Position numbers and translations under genes: made by a program | The notes under the pieces: model-generated | What the model saw: only the letters and a program-made list of their open reading frames with translations | The model's database searches: none | What the model was told of the DNA's origin: nothing | Assembly: GCA_963969495.1 (NCBI GenBank) | Contig: OZ018321.1 | Location: 122,105,129 to 122,169,128, forward strand | Length of the DNA stretch: 64,000 nt | Origin: Ceratothoa steindachneri | Lineage: Eukaryota > Arthropoda > Malacostraca > Isopoda > Cymothoidae | Reading direction: 5' to 3' | Part shown: positions 58,184-64,000 of the stretch, one piece after another | Layout: each line of letters opens with the position of its first letter | Position numbering within the stretch: the first letter of the stretch is position 1

Positions 58184-58185
58184 TA

Positions 58186-59424
58186 AAGGACAGCGATGAT
58201 CACATTATAGCCATTATATGAATATCTAGTGTTGCCACTATATAGGGGCAAAGGTTCTCAACAAACTCAGTGATACATTTATCATATTCTAGGGGTAATG
58301 GACTTCGTATATGCATCTCTCGATTACTGTAAAGTACTCAACATTCAGCAATAACTTTTTGGGGGGAGGAGTACTGTTGAAATCAATAAGTTTTCGGTAT
58401 ATAGAAGAGCCAAAGATTTCTATGTTTTGCTCGAATGCAAAGCAAAACTGGGAGTTGCTCTTGCAGAATTAACAAGGCACTGAAGCCACACAACATCAAA
58501 TTAAGAGTTTAATATCCACTACTTGAAGGGTATATGTCATAACCTCGAAAGATATAGCCATAGTGACGCTCTCTCTCAGGCACCTACCACAAATGCATCT
58601 TGCAATCCATGTCTCACAATACACTCTCATCATCATCACAAAAGTCTATTGAATACACGAGCACTTCATTTATTATCATAAATTATGAAACCTCAGTTAC
58701 ATATCGACTTATTTATTCGAATTTAATTTCTTTACACGAGGATCCTACCATCTCAATTCAATTTCATAAGATTGCTTTACTTTCCTCAAATCATTCTATA
58801 ATTAATGATCTTTCTAAATATTATTTCCACCTCACTAAAATTACAAGCTTCTCTTGGACTATTATCATAATCCAATTCATATGGTGACTTGGTTCCTTCT
58901 CAAATGAATCTTGAACAGATTTGTATGGAAAGACAGGAAAGAGAATGATTGTGAGTGGTCATAAAATGCTAAAATTGGAAAAGATCCGTTATACCAAATT
59001 GGTAAATGCATACCCACATAAGTACGTTTCAACTTATTCTCGAGTTAAAACGTTTGTCTCTCCTTACGTGATAGCCAAAGGTACACCAGTACCACTAATT
59101 ACTGATAATAGAGATAATTCCCCCCAAATCTCAGAAACCAAAAATAATTTCAATTGTCTTTGTAATTCAATCGGGAGCCCGTCTGAGAGAGAGGACAGGG
59201 AGAGGGCACTGCAATATAGAAACTTGAGGAAAAACCGTAACACAGGAAGATCTCTACAAGGTTAATTATATTCAATGAATCAGTGAGCTGTGTGTTTTTT
59301 CTTAATTGCGAAAAAGACCGAGCAGGGGTAGAGATCGACCCAAGCAAACTTAGGCAGCAAGCAACCGCTTTAATATCAATTAATGCAAACCTATAGACCA
59401 CTCTGTTACGCAGAATAACATATA
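58186..59424. other. Gypsy 3' remnant and unassigned sequence
   Basis: A purine run GGGGGGAGGAGTAC (58359-58372) followed by TGTTGAAATC resembles a polypurine tract before an LTR. The rest, including the 114-residue plus frame at 58921-59265, is not recognised. Confidence 0.3.
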
Positions 59425-59692
<268 letters not shown>

Positions 59693-59892
59693 NNNNNNNN
59701 NNNNNNNNNNNNNNNNNNNNNNNNNNNNNNNNNNNNNNNNNNNNNNNNNNNNNNNNNNNNNNNNNNNNNNNNNNNNNNNNNNNNNNNNNNNNNNNNNNNN
59801 NNNNNNNNNNNNNNNNNNNNNNNNNNNNNNNNNNNNNNNNNNNNNNNNNNNNNNNNNNNNNNNNNNNNNNNNNNNNNNNNNNNNNNNNNNNN
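59693..59892. other. Assembly gap, 200 N
   Basis: Exactly 200 unknown bases between microsatellites, most likely a placeholder of set size. The true length is unknown. Confidence 0.98.
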
Positions 59893-60256
<364 letters not shown>

Positions 60257-60293
60257 AGAGAGTGAGAGATAGAGAGATTTATAAATATATTTA

Positions 60294-61250
60294 CAGTCAT
60301 GGCACAAAGCTTTGAAACTACTAATTAATAAAAACTAATTAAAAGTTCCATTTTATTTTAGCATATTTGTATCAAAATTTGAAGGTGAAATGCATACAAA
60401 AATAGAACTCAAACCCATTTCATTAATAAATATAGCCAAATGATGCCCGTACTCAATATTTACAATGATATTCACCTTGCAACAGGACTGCTTCAATTTG
60501 CTTTGGCATGTTGCAGACCATATTTGCGATGATATCTTGAACTACCTTTATTGCTCCGTTTCTGTTCAATAAGCACCCACACATCCCTTAATAGTTTGGC
60601 CTTTGTTTAACAAAAACTAATTCGATTATCAACCACAAAATCTCTATTAGATTGACATCTGGTGAATTCTCGGTCCAAAGCAGCAAATGTTGATGTTATT
60701 TTCAGTCCAAAACTCTCTGGTTGCTTTTGCTGATAAGGGTGCTGATGAAGCACATCTTGGTCCCAATTTGAGTTCATGGCAGTGTTTTGGACAAAAATGT
60801 TAGTGCTTCAGTTTCTTTATATGAGAAGCAGTGCTGGATATGGAGTGTCCTGAAGCTTTATCGTTGGCACGACACAAAATGCGTCAAACAGCTCCCCTTT
60901 TCTCCTCCAAACACGGGATCTTCGAGCTGCACCAAACAAGAGAAAGGAAGCTTCATCAGAGAATATGATCCTGCCTTATTTATTAACAGTCCATTTTTTA
61001 TATTTCCTAGTTTCATGGGCAAAAACTTTACTTTAGTTCTTTTGCTCCTCCTGATTTTCTTCCAAGTAGGTTAACATGCTTCTGTCAAAAATCCCGCCTA
61101 ATTTTTCATTTAGTGCAAGTACTCATGTTTACTTGATGAAACTAACAAAGTCTTAGCAAGTTCGCGGAGAAGGCTCCATTTTTGGCTATACTCAACGCTT
61201 TCTGCACTCCGAGGGGACGTACATCATTCACCAGAGGCCAGGTTTATATC
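60294..61250 (-). pseudogene. Tc1-like transposase remnant and 3' inverted repeat
   Basis: On the minus strand SDEASFLLFGAARRSRVW (about 60965-60910) holds the first catalytic D, and RRKGELFDAFCVVPTIKL follows. A segment with SAPLSAKATRE matches the region after the second D. NSPDVNLIEILWLIIE (about 60665-60615) keeps the catalytic E. CNMPKQIEAVLQGE (about 60520-60480) closes the protein. At the low end, TA then CAGTCATGGCACAAAGC (60294) is a Tc1-type terminus. The opposite terminus was not found. It is a different family from the copy at 0.5-1.6 kb, with several frameshifts. Confidence 0.75.
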
Positions 61251-62033
61251 GAAAATTGAATAATTACTAAAGAGTCAAAGAAATAAATACCTGGTGATAG
61301 ATCGGCGACGCAGAATCGCCATTAAGCAACACGCACAAAGATCCATCCAGTATTCCATTTGTCCATACTTGCCCTATCGCTTATTCTATGGCTATATTTT
61401 CATGGACCTCCTTGCAATCTATTATAATTAAATAGCCTCTAGGTTTTTGGCGAATAACGAGGCAATTATTTGAGTTAGGTTAATTTACATTAAAGTGGGT
61501 TAATTTTTGACGTTTTGGAATTATTAATTATATATGTATTCATTTATTTAGTTCGGGTATAAAGTTAACCAAAGATTTCTGACGCTGACTTTCCCAAATC
61601 GCCCTGCTTGACTTCTTAGCAGCCTAGAATTTCTGACCTAGAAAAGATGCCCATCGAAACGATAACTGAACGAAAGGAACCCCACTATTCCATAACACTT
61701 ATTAAAAGGCATCCTATTTGTAATTTTATTATTCGTAATATGAGAACTCTTTGCCAACTTAAAACCATTGTCAAAACATCTCCGCCTCATTCTGCGCACT
61801 GAAGCGTTCACAACTTTTTTTCCAATCATGAGCAAGCTCGGACTTGAAGGCAACCAGATCCTTGAGCTTGGCCTTTACAAGGAGGCATGTAGGCGTTGAT
61901 TTGAAGCTCTTGGAAGTCCAGGAGTTATCTTCAAAGGAGTGTAAGTATTAAATTTAAAATCATTATTTATCATAAAAAAGGGAGATTTTGGAAACCAAGA
62001 AAAATATTTATTATTCTCGAAAACTTTGACCAT

Positions 62034-62036
<3 letters not shown>
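61251..62036. other. Unassigned segment
   Basis: No feature recognised. A 71-residue minus frame at 61638-61853 (MIGKKVVNASVRRMRRRC) could be the N-terminus of a DNA transposase, but I cannot support this. Confidence 0.3.

Positions 62037-62109
<73 letters not shown>
62037..62109. repeat. (AT)n microsatellite
   Basis: About 36 AT units. Confidence 0.95.
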
Positions 62110-62112
<3 letters not shown>

Positions 62113-62573
62113 GGTTCTATTGAAGTCTACAGCTATGGCAGCGTTATTAGTTTTAACCTGTATTTTCCTAATATTTCTTACAAGTTTTTTAACGGGCTCT
62201 TTGAGGCGAGAAAAAACCTCCGCGAATGACATTCTTTATTCCTAGACGTCGTTAGACCATATTATGTCATCTTCAACGAATGAACAAAAATGGAATTATT
62301 TCGATTTAATTTGATGAATATTCGTTAAGAAAAAATTGGTGTGGAATATAAGATGATAAATTGGGTGCGAAGAGAGTATGTAGGGTTTGCCCTGGTAGTG
62401 AGAGCTACGCTTTTCATTGATTTAGATTTCTTTTTCTTTGTTCATGACCTTCAATCCTTTAACTTGTATTGTTGTGTGAACCTGATTTTGTGTTTTAACA
62501 CATTTAAGCTTTTCTTTTATTTATACTTATTTTGCAACCTAATTTTTATTTTCCTAAATTTTAAACTATTTTT
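62110..62573. other. Unassigned spacer
   Basis: No feature recognised. Confidence 0.3.
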
Positions 62574-62600
62574 AAAATTATTAAAATTATTTTATTTATT

Positions 62601-62688
<88 letters not shown>

Positions 62689-62707
62689 TAAAATTATTAT
62701 ATTTATT

Positions 62708-62745
<38 letters not shown>
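62574..62745. repeat. Duplicated AAAATTATT block with (AT)n
   Basis: AAAATTATTAAAATTATT followed by TTATTTATTTT and (AT)n occurs at 62574 and again at 62681, period 107, so the microsatellite and its flank were copied together. Confidence 0.8.
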
Positions 62746-62747
<2 letters not shown>

Positions 62748-62959
62748 AAATATATAATTTTATATATTTATCTCTTTAATACTATACTTATTTTAAGATA
62801 GATAGGATTTTGAAAACTATTAATATATGTAGTTAATTAAGTAATCTAATTTTTCTATACTTTTTTTAATTACTAGATGTATTGAAATATACACATTTCT
62901 ATTGCTTTCATTCAACCAATTCATTAATGTTTGTGAGTTTATTTGTTAATATAGAGTGT

Positions 62960-64000
62960 ATGTAGTTGTTTGTTCATTGTGGTCTCTATGTGAACAACGG
63001 TGACAACTGTTCCTCTGAGCATTGTCTCAAGCTGGGAAATTGCCTTGTTCTGGTTACTTTCTCCCTTTTGTTCGCTGGGATGTTTACAACTTCAGCTAGT
63101 TTAAGTGCCGTTTCATTCAGGATCCTCTTCCATGTTTCTTTGGCCAGACTTTGGGTCGCCAGATTAAATGGTGTAAAGGCGTCTCACCGGTGGAGTTCTC
63201 TTTGGTGTATTTGATATCTCCTTCTGTGTTTGTTTATATAGTATGTCGCCGTGTTATGGACTCTTTGCAGGCGCTTTAAGTGAGACGTACTTATGATTTG
63301 AGTCACCACCGTGGAGTATACGAGTGTTGCTCGAATATGCCCTAGATATATTTTTCTGATGTTGTTAGACCTCATATTTCTAAATCTGTGAAGTTTGCTG
63401 AGTTCTAAATGCGCCAGATTTTCTTGCGTTATTAAGTGAGGGATATAGCCGGTGGAGGTGATGTTGAGCCCCAGAACACTTTCTTCTTGGTGATAGGGAA
63501 ATATCAGCTCTCCTTTTGTTATATTCGCTGTTTTTATGCAGCCTAGGGCAAGGATCTTGAATTTTCGGTTATTCGTGCGGATCTTCCACTTCTTTCGTAC
63601 TCATTTACGTTGCGAATTTCATTTGCCGTCTTGAGAGCCTGAGCCCTGGGATTCCTGAATGGAGCAGGAATCACCTAGGTTATATCATCTGCAAACTGGA
63701 GATATAATGAGTCCTCCTTTACCAGAGTTGGTAAATCTAATGTGTAGATTAGATAAATGAGGGGGCTCAGCCAACTCCCCTGTGGGACTCCGGCTTTGAG
63801 AAGGAACTCGGGTCCTTGGTGACGCTCTATCATGATTCGAGCGCGCCGTTCCATGATAAAATCGCAGATGATTCGTTCCAGGATCAGGTCTAGCTGAAGG
63901 ATGAGGATCTTATGTTGAAGGCCCCTCAGCCAGACCTTATCGAAGGCCTATTGCCTGTTCCTTAGTAAGATGTCAATGTACTTTCCATCCTCTTTGTACT
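62960..64000 (-). pseudogene. Jockey-like reverse transcriptase, cut by window edge
   Basis: From high to low coordinate: AFDKVWLRGLQHKILILQLD (about 63945-63885), RRARIMIERHQGPEFLLKAG then VPQGSWLSPLIYLIYTLDLP (about 63790-63735), LYLQFADDIT (about 63710-63675; the FADD box is intact) and TANEIRNVNEYE. The C-terminal part has HIRATLVYSTVVTQIISTSH and LKRLQRVHN (63340-63230), and the end lies near 62960. It closely parallels the ORF2 at 4.0-5.2 kb (KVWLLGL, YTRDLPHPD, LADDITQ) and belongs to the same family. Several frame breaks make it inactive as read. Confidence 0.85.

Noticed and set aside
58921..59265. 114-residue plus-strand frame as a host gene
   Set aside because: No motif, no neighbouring exon signal and surrounded by repeats; kept only as unassigned sequence.

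Overview
This 64-kb window looks like accessory DNA from an animal genome, most likely an arthropod (a crustacean or chelicerate would fit). It is AT-rich and full of long (AT)n and (GA)n microsatellites. It contains decayed non-LTR retrotransposons of three kinds (Jockey-like, I-clade, CR1/L2), Penelope-like elements, Ty3/gypsy elements, Tc1/mariner transposons and a small MITE. The organism is an inference from this element mix and from two fragments resembling an uncharacterised protein family I associate with arthropods. I found no intact host gene, rRNA or tRNA. Every recognisable coding stretch is broken by stops and frameshifts or truncated.

Layout. 0.47-1.6 kb: dead Tc1 element (+). 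1.7-4.0 kb: Penelope 5' region with a hammerhead-like motif (-), a gypsy integrase piece (-) and a Penelope RT tail (-). 4.0-8.1 kb: Jockey-like element with ORF1 and ORF2 (-). 8.7-9.07 kb: Penelope GIY-YIG end (-). 10.27-11.38 kb: copy 1 of an LTR-like repeat. 11.77-12.03 kb: 21-bp minisatellite. 12.06-13.44 kb: a dense run of perfect short hairpins, including an exact 300-bp tandem period. 13.9-15.8 kb: Penelope element (+). 16.13-16.87 kb: CR1/L2 3' end (-). 17.0-21.2 kb: CR1 element with an esterase ORF1 and an ORF2 (+). 21.43-28.64 kb: long I-clade element (-) inserted in the 21-bp minisatellite and itself carrying an LTR-like insert. 28.64-30.58 kb: the rest of that minisatellite. 33.9-34.4 kb: gypsy gag (+). 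35.2-37.6 kb: CR1/L2 ORF2 (-). 39.5-41.1 kb: gypsy integrase (+). 44.2-44.9 kb: non-LTR RNase H remnant (+). 45-47 kb: two copies of the arthropod-associated fragment. 47.7-53.3 kb: a gypsy pol (-) split by LTR-like repeat copy 2, a 790-bp (AT)n tract and a mariner. 53.5-55.5 kb: 5' part of a Jockey-like element (-). 57.1-58.2 kb: gypsy protease/RT (+) carrying a MITE. 59.4-60.25 kb: microsatellites around a 200-N gap. 60.3-61.2 kb: second Tc1 remnant (-). 63.0-64.0 kb: third Jockey-like copy (-), cut by the window edge.

No genes here form a working pathway. What can be read is an insertion history: the I element entered a minisatellite and then received an LTR; a gypsy element was split by an LTR-like repeat and then hit by a mariner; a MITE landed in another gypsy RT. 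The least explained feature is the hairpin array at 12.06-13.44 kb. Its stems are conserved between diverged repeat units by paired (compensatory) substitutions.
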